A DNA stretch of 64,000 nt from Paenibacillus validus NBRC 15382 (lineage in GTDB: Bacteria > Bacillota > Bacilli > Paenibacillales > NBRC-103111), in the NCBI RefSeq assembly GCF_004000985.1, contig NZ_BIMH01000008.1, forward strand, positions 105,389 through 169,388, given 5' to 3'. The notes beneath the pieces were generated by a model that searched no databases, was not told where the DNA came from, and saw only the letters and a list, made by a program, of their open reading frames with translations. Shown piece after piece: positions 23,450 through 32,097 of this stretch (positions within the stretch are counted from its first letter, which is position 1; every line of letters starts with the position of its first letter). A program made the position numbers and the translations under genes.

Positions 23450-25423
23450 ATGAGGCTGGAGGAACATTACCTGGAGTTGTATCGCGGCCTGCGGCTCCGG
23501 TTGACGGATCGTCAGGCGGAGGTGACGCTTCCCGAGCTATCGCAGCTGCTGCATTGCTCGGAACGGAACGTGAAGCTGCTGCTTCGACGTATGCGGGAGC
23601 GGCTGTGGATCGAATGGCGCGCCGGGTTAGGACGCGGTCACCGTTCCAGACTGACGTTCGCGGTCGACCCGGAGTCGATGCTGGCGGCGGAGACGGAACG
23701 GCTTCTGGCTGAAGGCCGCTTTCAAGAAGTGATGGCATTGACCGAACGGGGGGCTTTTACGGACGAGGGCGCGGCCCGAATGGACGTTTTGCTGCGGGAG
23801 GCTTTCGGTTACCGCCTGCAGCCGGGGAGCGGAACAAGCGCCGAAGGCGTGCTGCGTTTTCCGGCTTATCGGATTCCCGCCGCGCTGGACCCGGCTTACA
23901 CGACCCGGCGAACGGAGCTGCATCTCCTGCGGCAATTGTTCGATACGCTGCTCGTCTACGACGAACTTTCCGGGCGATTCCGACCGGGCCTGGCTCACGA
24001 GGCGGAGCGAAACGAGGCCGGAGACCGATGGGTCTTTTATTTACAGAAGCACGTCCGCTTTCACCACGGCAAGCCGTTCACCTCAAGGGATGCAGCGTTT
24101 ACGTTGCGCAGACTTACCGATCCGGACGCCGGGTCTCCATACGCCTCGTTGTTCGCCGTAGTGAGCGGCATCGAATGTTTGGACGAGCATCGTTTGCTGG
24201 TCCGCTTGCATGCGCCTGCGCCCTATCTAGGCTCGCTGCTGGCTTCTCCGGCCGCGTCGATTGTGCCGGCGGAGCTGCCTGCCGACTTTGCTTCGCTGCC
24301 GGTCGGAACGGGGCCGTTTCGGTTAAAACGGCCCAACGCCCGCGGCCTGATTCTGGAGGCGTTCGCGGATTATTACTTGCGTCCGGCTCATGTGGACCGG
24401 GTGGAGATGTGGCGGTGGCAGCCGATCCGATCGAACGACGGAGCCGTTAGGCTTGAGGGCGATAACGAAGTGGGCGAGTTGAATTTTCGCCATTATCGGG
24501 AGCGGGAGGAGGCGGCGCTCGGCCCTCGGTGGCGCGAGGTGGAGCGGATAGACCGCGGCTGCAAATACGTGTGCCTAAACCTGGGCAAGCCCGGTCCGCT
24601 GAACGATCCGGCAATGAGAGCATGCATCTTTCGCGCGCTCCGCGATCCGGCCTTTGTCCGGCAGCTGGGCGGCAACCGCGGCGATTTCGCCGATACGTTC
24701 ATCGGGTACGAAGAAGCAAATGGACAGGCTCCATATTCGGATACTGGTAAAGTCACCGATGCAGGTACAAGCACGAGTACGAGTACGGGTACGGGCACGG
24801 AGTTAACCGGCCGTATGCAGACTGAATGGATCGTTGGAGCCCGGCAGGCCGAACCGGCTGAACAAATCGAACCGGCAACAACGGTTGTCCGTCCGGATCG
24901 CCCCTTGCGCATTGTGACCTACCCGGGGGCCGGCCACGAACGGGACGCCGAATGGCTTGAAGGCAGACTTGTGGAATTTGGAATTGCCGCAGAGGTCGAA
25001 CAGGTCGAATACGAACGCCTGCTGGATGAGGAAACGCTCGCCCGCGCCGATCTTTTCTTATTGGAGCAGCCCGTCGGAGAAGACGCCGAATGGACGCTGC
25101 TTACGATTCTGGCGAATCCGGGCGGCCCGGTCCGGCGCTGCTTGCCCGTCTCGACCGAACGGGAGGTCGGGGAGCGGGTTACATATGCGCTTCGGCACGC
25201 GAACCGGGAGCGGCGCTTGCGCGACCTGAGGGCGATCGAGACCAAGCTTATCGAAGAGCGGTTTGTCGTACCTTGGTACCGCTGGCGGCAGACCGCCTCT
25301 TTTCCGCAGGAGCTGGAGGGGGTTACAATTAATGCGCTGGGTTGGGCCGATTACAGGAACGTATGGTTTCGCGCGGGTTTGAAGGACGAAGCGATGTCGT
25401 CAGCCGAGAGAATAACGCCATGA
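23450..25423 (+). CDS. SgrR-like one-component regulator: HTH plus oligopeptide-type solute-binding domain
   Basis: A 657-residue protein. Residues 1-110 form an SgrR-type DNA-binding domain (LPELSQLLHCSERNVKLLLRRM.., then WIEWRAGLGRGHRS). The rest is an ABC solute-binding domain of family 5 (RFRPGLAHEAER, RFHHGKPFTSRDAAFTLRRL). There is no signal peptide, so the binding domain works in the cytoplasm as a ligand sensor. A Thr/Ser/Gly stretch (TSTSTSTGTGTE) interrupts the binding domain. ATG 23450 has GAAGGAG upstream, and the product then aligns at its first residue with the paralogue at 39421-41217; an ATG at 23393 is also in frame. It likely controls the divergent MFS gene. Confidence 0.82.
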   Translation: MRLEEHYLELYRGLRLRLTDRQAEVTLPELSQLLHCSERNVKLLLRRMRERLWIEWRAGLGRGHRSRLTFAVDPESMLAAETERLLAEGRFQEVMALTERGAFTDEGAARMDVLLREAFGYRLQPGSGTSAEGVLRFPAYRIPAALDPAYTTRRTELHLLRQLFDTLLVYDELSGRFRPGLAHEAERNEAGDRWVFYLQKHVRFHHGKPFTSRDAAFTLRRLTDPDAGSPYASLFAVVSGIECLDEHRLLVRLHAPAPYLGSLLASPAASIVPAELPADFASLPVGTGPFRLKRPNARGLILEAFADYYLRPAHVDRVEMWRWQPIRSNDGAVRLEGDNEVGELNFRHYREREEAALGPRWREVERIDRGCKYVCLNLGKPGPLNDPAMRACIFRALRDPAFVRQLGGNRGDFADTFIGYEEANGQAPYSDTGKVTDAGTSTSTSTGTGTELTGRMQTEWIVGARQAEPAEQIEPATTVVRPDRPLRIVTYPGAGHERDAEWLEGRLVEFGIAAEVEQVEYERLLDEETLARADLFLLEQPVGEDAEWTLLTILANPGGPVRRCLPVSTEREVGERVTYALRHANRERRLRDLRAIETKLIEERFVVPWYRWRQTASFPQELEGVTINALGWADYRNVWFRAGLKDEAMSSAERITP

Positions 25424-25540
25424 TAGGCTGAAAATAGCGTGAGTCGAAGAGCGGAACGTCAAGGACGGCGGCGGTCGCAACCGCACAATGCTCCAAGCGT
25501 GAGCGGCGTTGCGGCCCTCGTGTTCAGGTGCTTCGTGGCG

Positions 25541-25584
25541 AAAGCTTTGAAAAACCGTTCGTCCGAACGGTTTTTCAAAGCTTT
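25541..25584. terminator. Very long perfect inverted repeat acting as a bidirectional terminator
   Basis: Twenty-one bases at 25541-25561 (starting AAAGCTTTGAAAAACCG) are perfectly complementary to 25564-25584 around a two-base centre. It lies between the ends of the regulator gene and the convergent membrane-protein gene; the right arm ends two bases before the minus-strand stop codon. Confidence 0.85.
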
Positions 25585-25586
25585 TA

Positions 25587-26060
25587 TCACTGGGGTGGCT
25601 TGTTGTCCGGAGTCTGCTCTTTGGAGCCGTTGAACAGCGCTTCGGTGAGCGACTTCAGTTTATCCATCAGCTTGCCGTAGCCGAAGCCGACCAGGAACGC
25701 AATGCCGATTTTGGCATAAACGCTGTTACCCGTTTGCAGCAGCATAATGCCGCTTTGAAACAGCACGATCGTCATGACGGAAGCCCCGGCGCATTTGATC
25801 GGGCGCAGCAAATACCAGACCAGCCACCGCTCGGTCAGTTGATCGTAATATTCATGCAGCAAGCGCAAAGCGTACAGCGTGCCGCCGATGGCGCCGGCTA
25901 ATGCGTAATAAACGTAGTGCTCCAAACCGGCCATATGGACGCCGAGTACGGAGGTTACCGTGCCGCTTTTAAGGAGTCCCCCGAACCAAAAGCTGCCGAC
26001 GAACCAAGCGAGCAAATAACCGATGATGCCGAACTTATAACTGGGACGTACCGGAATCAT
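25587..26060 (-). CDS. Four-helix membrane protein of unknown function
   Basis: The 157-residue product has about four hydrophobic segments (IIGYLLAWFVGSFWFGGLL, YYALAGAIGGTLYALRLL, ASVMTIVLFQSGIMLLQ, IGIAFLVGFGYGKLMDKL) and a polar C-terminal tail. No family is recognised. The start ATG 26060 has AAAGGAGGGA seven bases upstream; a longer frame to 26156 lacks such a site. It stands alone between the terminator at 25541 and the divergent hisC gene. Confidence 0.78.
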   Translation of the reverse strand: MIPVRPSYKFGIIGYLLAWFVGSFWFGGLLKSGTVTSVLGVHMAGLEHYVYYALAGAIGGTLYALRLLHEYYDQLTERWLVWYLLRPIKCAGASVMTIVLFQSGIMLLQTGNSVYAKIGIAFLVGFGYGKLMDKLKSLTEALFNGSKEQTPDNKPPQ

Positions 26061-26247
26061 GGATGTCCCTCCTTTGCTTGTACCGGATGGTACATCATAT
26101 GCAGGAGGCTTTTGCTGCGTGTTTGTTGCCTGCTTCTCGGGTATGCCTATCAACAAATACTTTACTTTATTAACGCATTAATGTAATATTTATTTATTGA
26201 AGTAAAGCAATAAAGTAGATTATGCGAAAAGGAGTCTCGATCACGCT

Positions 26248-27390
26248 ATGAACAACGATCAACGAATGCAGGCAGAAGCGCCGGCACAGGGCGAGGTGCG
26301 GCCGCGCAAAGTGTTGGACCGCTTGAAGCCTTACTCGCCGGGCAAGCCGATTTGGGAGGTGCAGCGGGAGCTTGGACTCGAACGCGTCGTTAAGCTCGCT
26401 TCCAACGAAAATCCGCTCGGTCCGTCCCCCGGGGCGCTGGAGGCGATCCAAGCGGCGCTCCCGGACATTCACCGGTATCCCGACACGCAGTCGGTGCTGT
26501 TGAAGGAAGCGCTGGCGCAGGAGCTGCAGCTGCGGACGGAGCAGCTGGTTGTGACGAACGGGGGAGACGAGCTGATCACGCTGCTCTCCGAAACGTTCCT
26601 CGAGCCCGGCGACGAGATCGTGGCGCCCTTCCCGACGTTCAGCGAATATGAATTCGGCGCGCACCTGATGGATGCGCGCGTTGTCTCCGTTCCGCTTGCC
26701 GAAGGCTTCCGCTATGAAGCCGCTTCGCTGCTAGCCGCCGTGAACGAGCGGACCAAGCTGGTCTGGCTGTGCTCCCCGAACAACCCGACCGGCACCTACA
26801 TGCCCCGGCAGGAGCTGGAGCGTCTTCTGGCCGGGCTGCCGCAGGGCGTCCTGCTCGTGTACGATGCGGCTTATTGCCATTATACAGCCGCGGAGGATTA
26901 TACCGACGGATTGGAGTTCGTCCGGGCCGGGAGGCCGGTGATTGTGCTCCAAACGTTCTCCAAAGCATACGGACTGGCCGGAATTCGCGTCGGCTTCGGC
27001 GCTGCGCCGGAAGCGATTATCCGCCGCATTATGCAGGTGAAAGAGCCTTTCAACGTCAACGCGCTTGCCCAGACGGCAGCAGCGGCTGCGCTATCCGACA
27101 AGGAGCATGTGCTCCGTTCGAGAGCGCTTAACGCACAGGGAAGGGAGCGGCTGTACGCAGGCTTGGACCAGCTCGGGCTCGCCTATACGCGGAGCATGAG
27201 CAACTTTGTGCTGGTCGAGCTGGGAGCGCGCGCCCATGAACTGTTCCGGGCGCTGATGGCCAAAGGGGTTATCGTTCGTTACGGCGATATATGGGGGCTG
27301 CCGCGGCATATCCGGGTTAGCATCGGCACCGAGGAGGAGAACATTTTTTTCCTCGAATGTCTCGAACAAGTCCTTCAAGAATCGCGATAA
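26248..27390 (+). CDS. hisC: Histidinol-phosphate aminotransferase
   Basis: A 380-residue PLP enzyme that converts imidazole acetol-phosphate and glutamate to histidinol-phosphate in histidine synthesis; in Firmicutes it often also serves aromatic amino acids. Visible elements are KLASNENPLGPSP near the N-terminus, the substrate/cofactor segment LCSPNNPTG, and FSKAYGLAGIRVGF with the PLP-binding lysine. AAAAGGAG lies upstream at somewhat long spacing. It is monocistronic, away from any his operon, and ends at a strong terminator. Confidence 0.92.
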   Translation: MNNDQRMQAEAPAQGEVRPRKVLDRLKPYSPGKPIWEVQRELGLERVVKLASNENPLGPSPGALEAIQAALPDIHRYPDTQSVLLKEALAQELQLRTEQLVVTNGGDELITLLSETFLEPGDEIVAPFPTFSEYEFGAHLMDARVVSVPLAEGFRYEAASLLAAVNERTKLVWLCSPNNPTGTYMPRQELERLLAGLPQGVLLVYDAAYCHYTAAEDYTDGLEFVRAGRPVIVLQTFSKAYGLAGIRVGFGAAPEAIIRRIMQVKEPFNVNALAQTAAAAALSDKEHVLRSRALNAQGRERLYAGLDQLGLAYTRSMSNFVLVELGARAHELFRALMAKGVIVRYGDIWGLPRHIRVSIGTEEENIFFLECLEQVLQESR

Positions 27391-27404
27391 GCGAGAGCGG
27401 GAAG

Positions 27405-27451
27405 AAACAAGGGACGGAGCGAATCGCACGCATTCGCTCCGTCCCTTGTTT
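27405..27451 (+). terminator. Long perfect hairpin terminator after hisC
   Basis: Twenty bases at 27405-27424 (AAACAAGGGACGGAGCGAAT) pair perfectly with 27432-27451 around a seven-base loop. The right arm ends GTTT and is followed by CGGGTTATT. It is unusually long for a simple terminator and may serve both strands. Confidence 0.85.
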
Positions 27452-27525
27452 CGGGTTATTCTGCTCTAGCTTATGGCTGTTCACCTGCTGGTAGAACCCC
27501 GTGTCAGCAGCTGCCCATGGCCCGG

Positions 27526-28974
27526 TCAACGTTCAAGCCGGCTTTTGCGCCATTCCCGCACAAGCCGCACGATCGTGACGATGCCCAGACCGAAGGCGAC
27601 GGCGACGCCGGTCATGGCTACGAGCAAGGCCATGTACTGAAACGCCGAATAGTTTGCGAAACGGCTTAGATCGGTCGGCTCCTTCAAATCTTCGACGACC
27701 AGGTTCATGCCGAAAATACCGCTGACGACCGTGTAAATCGTCAGGATGAGCAGCAAATAATTCGAGCGTTTGGCAGCGAAGTTTTCCTCGTATTTGAACA
27801 AATCGTCCAGCGTCCGTTTCACGTCCCCGTACAACGTTTCGATCCCCAGACGCTCGCGCAGCCGAACGTACATGTCTTTGCCTTGCGACTGCGATACCGC
27901 TTCTATAAAGAAATTTTTCGACGAGAACGTCGTAATATCGCGAATCAGCTTCTCGATTTTATCCGGGTCCTTATCGATCTGCACATGGGAGTAACGGTTG
28001 GATAATTTGAGGAGTACAATTTTGTGAAAAAGATTGATCAGCAACGCGTAATAGTATTCGCCGTATATATGGCTGACGAGCTGCTTCACCCGGTGGCCGG
28101 ATTGTCTCGTTAGACAGACGAACGACGTCTCTTCAATCATATACCACGTTTCCGGCGACCAACGGTCGTATATGCGCTCGCTGCAGAAACGTTCGATATA
28201 GGCGGTGTTGCAGGCGCTGACGTAAGGCCTGCCCCGATCGTCCATGCCGTCGAGCCGGGAGGCTCTGTAAGCGTCGACCGTCGTGATTTCTTCCTGCCGT
28301 TCGAAGGCAAGCAGGCCCTGCACATACATCCGCTCATCGACAAAATAGGGGAGCTTCTCGAAGAACGATTCTTCCAGGTCCGACTCGTCCAGGAACCGTG
28401 TCAACGCCGGCACGACCGTTTTGAAAATAAAGCCCTCCACTTCCTCGGACTCGCAGTCCGCCGCCCCGATGCGGATGTTCCGCTCCGCCTCGTTCATGCT
28501 TTGCAGCATGCGAAACCGGCTGGCGAACGCCAGCGCCTGCGAGAACGTGAACGCAGGCTCGCCCCCATCCGTCAATTCCACCCGCAAGGTCAGAAAGCCG
28601 ATATCGAAGGGGCAAACGAACATGTCCGCGGCATGCAGATGAAAGCGCCAATGGTGTTCATTCGCGGTCATGCGGCACGGCAAATCGATGCGTTTGGAAT
28701 AACGCCGAAAGGCGTGTGCATCGGGCTGCCGGGGGAAAATCATATTTTTGGCGAAAGGAAGAAAGAACTTCTCGAGCCGGCGGTGGGAAACTTCGCAACC
28801 GCTGCCGTAGAATGCGGTTTCCAGCTCCTCCTGCTGCAGCGAGAAGGAAACGAAGCCGTCCGTGAGCAGCTCGCGTTCCAGCTTGTCCTGACAGTTATGG
28901 TCCAAGGAAAACGGAAAAATAAATTGAAATTGAGCGGCCCGCAGCCGCTTCTCGTGAAGAGCGATTCCGCTCAT
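27526..28974 (-). CDS. CorA-like membrane protein with a large soluble N-terminal domain
   Basis: A 482-residue protein. Residues 1-400 are soluble, with no recognised family. The C-terminus has two membrane helices separated by a short loop: ILTIYTVVSGIFGMNLV and YMALLVAMTGVAVAFGLGIV, followed by a basic tail. The GMN triplet at the end of the first helix, two C-terminal helices and a cytosolic N-terminus are the hallmarks of CorA-type divalent-cation channels. A coiled helix region before the membrane is also as in CorA. CorA proteins are usually about 320 residues, so this is a distant and longer relative. The start ATG 28974 has GGGAG eight bases upstream. It is monocistronic. Confidence 0.7.
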   Translation of the reverse strand: MSGIALHEKRLRAAQFQFIFPFSLDHNCQDKLERELLTDGFVSFSLQQEELETAFYGSGCEVSHRRLEKFFLPFAKNMIFPRQPDAHAFRRYSKRIDLPCRMTANEHHWRFHLHAADMFVCPFDIGFLTLRVELTDGGEPAFTFSQALAFASRFRMLQSMNEAERNIRIGAADCESEEVEGFIFKTVVPALTRFLDESDLEESFFEKLPYFVDERMYVQGLLAFERQEEITTVDAYRASRLDGMDDRGRPYVSACNTAYIERFCSERIYDRWSPETWYMIEETSFVCLTRQSGHRVKQLVSHIYGEYYYALLINLFHKIVLLKLSNRYSHVQIDKDPDKIEKLIRDITTFSSKNFFIEAVSQSQGKDMYVRLRERLGIETLYGDVKRTLDDLFKYEENFAAKRSNYLLLILTIYTVVSGIFGMNLVVEDLKEPTDLSRFANYSAFQYMALLVAMTGVAVAFGLGIVTIVRLVREWRKSRLER

Positions 28975-29097
28975 ATCCATCTCTCCCTGTCTCGGTGAAT
29001 CTCTAGTTAAGTAATACACCGAATGGGCCGTTCTCAATCAAAGTGAGCCTGGAACATGAAAAAGCCTTATCCTGCGGCTGCAAGGTTAAGGCCGGAC

Positions 29098-29670
29098 TTA
29101 AAGCTTCGGATTCGCGTGACATTTGCGGCATACCGGGTAATAGGCGTCATTCCCGCCGATTTGAATTTGCTCGCCGGTGTAGACCGGTTTGCCTTGCGCA
29201 TCGACCCGGAGATTCATGGTCGCCTTGCGCTCGCAAAACCAGCAGATCGTCTTCATTTCTTCAATTTTGTCGGCGTACAGCAGCATATATTTGCTGCCCT
29301 CGAACAGCTCGTTCTGAAAGTCGTTTTTCAACCCGAAGCCCATAACGGGAATGCGCAGCTCATCGACGATACGCGCCAGCTGCATGATTTGCTCCTTGCC
29401 CAGAAACTGCACTTCGTCGACCAGGATGCAGGAAATGCCTGCGGCGTTCGCTTGCACCGACGCGAACACGTCCGTATGCGCGTAAATGGGAATGGCCTCG
29501 CGACGCAAACCGATGCGCGAGGAGACATAGCCGACTTCGTCGCGGTCATCGACCGCCGAGGTGAAAATAAGCACGGATTTGTTTTGTTCCTCGTAGTTGT
29601 GCGCTACCTTCAAAATTTCTATCGATTTTCCGCTGTTCATTGCGCCGTATCTAAAATACAATTGGGCCAT
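29098..29670 (-). CDS. tdk: Thymidine kinase
   Basis: A 190-residue type II thymidine kinase, which phosphorylates thymidine to dTMP in nucleoside salvage. The P-loop GAMNSGKS is at residues 10-17, the Walker B-type DEVQF follows, and the zinc-binding cysteines are in CWFCERKA and CRKC near the C-terminus. Length is normal. It is transcribed alone, with a weak purine-rich site before ATG 29670. Confidence 0.95.
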   Translation of the reverse strand: MAQLYFRYGAMNSGKSIEILKVAHNYEEQNKSVLIFTSAVDDRDEVGYVSSRIGLRREAIPIYAHTDVFASVQANAAGISCILVDEVQFLGKEQIMQLARIVDELRIPVMGFGLKNDFQNELFEGSKYMLLYADKIEEMKTICWFCERKATMNLRVDAQGKPVYTGEQIQIGGNDAYYPVCRKCHANPKL

Positions 29671-29889
29671 GCGATAGTTACACCCCGCTTGATAGAATGA
29701 CGCAACCTATCATATCATACGGGTTTGGATTTTGAAATGGGTGAAGCGTTCGGGAAAATTCCCTAAGACCCGACGTAGCACAAACGAAAATTCGACAAAT
29801 TTCGAGGAAATGGCCGCCGGCCATTCGAGGGGAAGCATGATCCGGAGGGACAGGCTTCCATCGGGCGACGGGGAAGGCGCGACAGCCAA

Positions 29890-29924
29890 AAACCGCTCTT
29901 CCGTCGGGAACAGAGGAGCGGTTT
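29890..29924 (-). terminator. Terminator of the PAS kinase gene
   Basis: On the minus strand AAACCGCTC and GAGCGGTTT form a nine-base stem, followed by TTGG after a T run. It lies just after the stop codon of the kinase gene. Confidence 0.8.
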
Positions 29925-29932
29925 AAGCAGGT

Positions 29933-31768
29933 TTATCCAATGGGAAGCGTAATTTTCACGACGGTTCCCCGGTCCGGTTCGCTTTTGATTTCGAGACGGC
30001 CGTTATGCTCGGTGATGATCTTTTGGCTGATCATAAGTCCGAGGCCGGAGCCGTTCTCCTTTGTCGTAAAGAACGGTTCGCCCAGCCGCTTGAGCACGTC
30101 GCCCGGGATGCCCGGACCGTTGTCGGAGAAGACGACTGTCACATAGCGAGGGTCGGTTTGCTCCACGGCGATTTGGATCCTGCCGCCGCCGGTCATCGCT
30201 TCCATCGCATTTTTTACAATATTAATAAACACTTGCTTCAATTGATTCTCTTCGCAATGAATGGACGGCAGGTCGCCGTGAATTTGCGTGTCGAACTGAA
30301 TGTTATTCAGATTTGCCTGCGATTCAAGCAAGGATACGACGTGGACGAGAATCGGCGAGAGCGGGCGCTGCTGGAACGCGGCGGCTTGCGGCTTGGCCAG
30401 CAGCAGCAGTTCATTGATGATTTGTTCGATGCGGTCCAGCTCGGACATCATAATATCCAAATATTGCTCTTTATAATGAGCGCCTGTTTTCATAAACTGC
30501 GTAAATCCTTTGAGCGAGGTCAGCGGGTTGCGGATTTCATGCGCCACGCCTGCCGCCAGTTGGCCGGCGACGGATAATTTCTCCGAGTTGCGCAGCAGCT
30601 CCTCGGTTTTCTTATGCTCGCTGATATCTCGCCCGATGATGCAGATGCCGGTAATCTCGTTGTCGGAGCCGACAACCGGGGATATCGTCAAGCTGAGATC
30701 GAGCATGGCGCCGTCCTTGCGACGGCGCTTGGTTTCGAACCCGGAAATTTGCTTGCCCTGCAACGCTTGGCGGTACAGCAGCTCCGATTCGATCAGCAGC
30801 TCGTCCGGTACATTCGGCGGCTGTTCGCCCAGCAGCTCTTCCTTCGAGTAACCGAACGTCTCGACGAACGCTTTATTGACTTGAATAAGCCGGAAATCGG
30901 CATCCAAAATCGAGATGTTGTCGGCAGCGTGCTCGATCATGGATTTTAATTGCTGTTTGGTTGCGCGCAGCGTTTCTTCCTGGTTCTTAAGCGCCGTGAC
31001 ATCGCGCAAAAAAATCGACAAACCATTCTTGGACGGATGGCAGCTGACCTCAAGCCACTTGTCAAGCATCTGGAAATAATAAGTGAAATAAACGGGAGCG
31101 GCATCATCCATCGCCCGCTGGCATTGCTTATAAAACCCCGAGTTGATCCATTCCGGCAGCACGGTGTGCAGGCTCCGGTTCAGCAGTTCATCGCGGTTGT
31201 GCTCAAGCAGCAGCTCCGCGCCTCTGTTCACGTATACGAATTCGTTTTTGCGGTTGAGCATCACGTAGGCGTCCGTCATCATTTCCATTAATGAAGTCAT
31301 GCGTACGAGCGCTTCGGTTAACGATTCCTCGAGCCCTTTACGTTCTGAAATGTCCTGCGTTTGCAAATAAATATAAGAGGGCAGCGCATTCTCTCCGTAC
31401 AGACCGTAGGCGTTTACATTTAACCACACGGTGCTTCCGTCCGCCCGTATCCAGCGTAGTTCCGCTTCGTAACGGGGCAATTGCCCGGCGACCATCTGGC
31501 TTAAGTGATGCATGCATAATAGAAGCTCTCCCGGGTGGAGCAGCGACTGCAAATTCATCTTCTGCAGCGTTTCGGGTCCGTACCCGAGCTGTCGGCTAAG
31601 CGAATCTCCGGCGAGCACCAGGTTGCAGTCCGTATCCAGCAGAACGGCTCCGGCCTGGGAGCTGGTGAAGCTTTTTAAAGCCAATTCGACAAGAATCCCT
31701 TCCAAGCTGACGCTTTCGCCCTGCCGCAGCTTCTCAGGCATTCGATCGCGGGCAATCCGGTCATCCAT
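29933..31768 (-). CDS. Soluble PAS-domain histidine kinase (sporulation-kinase-like)
   Basis: A 611-residue cytosolic sensor kinase with three PAS domains (about 25-150, 155-275 and 280-395), then a HisKA domain with the phospho-acceptor in VAHEIRNPLTSLKGF and an ATPase domain (N-box IVKNAMEA, DNGPGIP, GSGLGL). No membrane helix is seen. The architecture and the HEIRNPLTSLKGFTQF segment are typical of the orphan kinases KinA/KinC/KinE that feed the sporulation phosphorelay through Spo0F. No response regulator is adjacent, in line with that. ATG 31768 is chosen because GGAGGA lies ten bases upstream. Signal input is unknown. Confidence 0.88.
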   Translation of the reverse strand: MDDRIARDRMPEKLRQGESVSLEGILVELALKSFTSSQAGAVLLDTDCNLVLAGDSLSRQLGYGPETLQKMNLQSLLHPGELLLCMHHLSQMVAGQLPRYEAELRWIRADGSTVWLNVNAYGLYGENALPSYIYLQTQDISERKGLEESLTEALVRMTSLMEMMTDAYVMLNRKNEFVYVNRGAELLLEHNRDELLNRSLHTVLPEWINSGFYKQCQRAMDDAAPVYFTYYFQMLDKWLEVSCHPSKNGLSIFLRDVTALKNQEETLRATKQQLKSMIEHAADNISILDADFRLIQVNKAFVETFGYSKEELLGEQPPNVPDELLIESELLYRQALQGKQISGFETKRRRKDGAMLDLSLTISPVVGSDNEITGICIIGRDISEHKKTEELLRNSEKLSVAGQLAAGVAHEIRNPLTSLKGFTQFMKTGAHYKEQYLDIMMSELDRIEQIINELLLLAKPQAAAFQQRPLSPILVHVVSLLESQANLNNIQFDTQIHGDLPSIHCEENQLKQVFINIVKNAMEAMTGGGRIQIAVEQTDPRYVTVVFSDNGPGIPGDVLKRLGEPFFTTKENGSGLGLMISQKIITEHNGRLEIKSEPDRGTVVKITLPIG

Positions 31769-32097
31769 GCCACCATTTCCTCCATGCATTACGATATGCA
31801 AATAACATTCGTCAAAAATCTACATATCCCTCTTTTTGGTTGAGAGCAATGTCAGAAATAATCAGATTATATATGAAATTTTAGACAATAAAGCGCTCTT
31901 TTTTTAAATTGCTATAATAAGAATGGAATGTTAATATAAGACATATTATCTGTATGGTTCATAGATTTCCACAGTTTGGGCGCGGCGGAGAAGCTCCCAT
32001 TCTTCCGCATCGATCCCCCTAGACAGCTTCGTACCCATGCCCATCGGACTGGACAGTATTCAACAAAAAATCCGTAGATGAGAGGAAAGCGCGAGGA
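31769..32097 (+). promoter_or_regulatory. gltB upstream region with a GlnR/TnrA-like site and promoter
   Basis: This AT-rich 330-base region contains no gene. TGTCAGAAATAATCAGA (31850-31866) matches the GlnR/TnrA consensus TGTNAN7TNACA at all but one position. A TATAAT at 31913-31918 is a likely -10 box; its -35 is poor. The leader from there to ATG 32098 is about 175 bases. No known riboswitch was recognised in it. Repression of glutamate synthase by TnrA is established in Bacillus subtilis. Confidence 0.5.

Noticed and set aside
23319..23738. N-terminal extension of the MFS transporter to 23738
   Set aside because: It would overlap the divergent regulator gene by several hundred bases and has no hydrophobic character; ATG 23318 begins like a normal MFS protein.
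29791..29797. Perfect Spo0A-box-like TTCGACA upstream of tdk
   Set aside because: A single seven-base match is expected several times by chance in a window of this size, and tdk is not a known Spo0A target.
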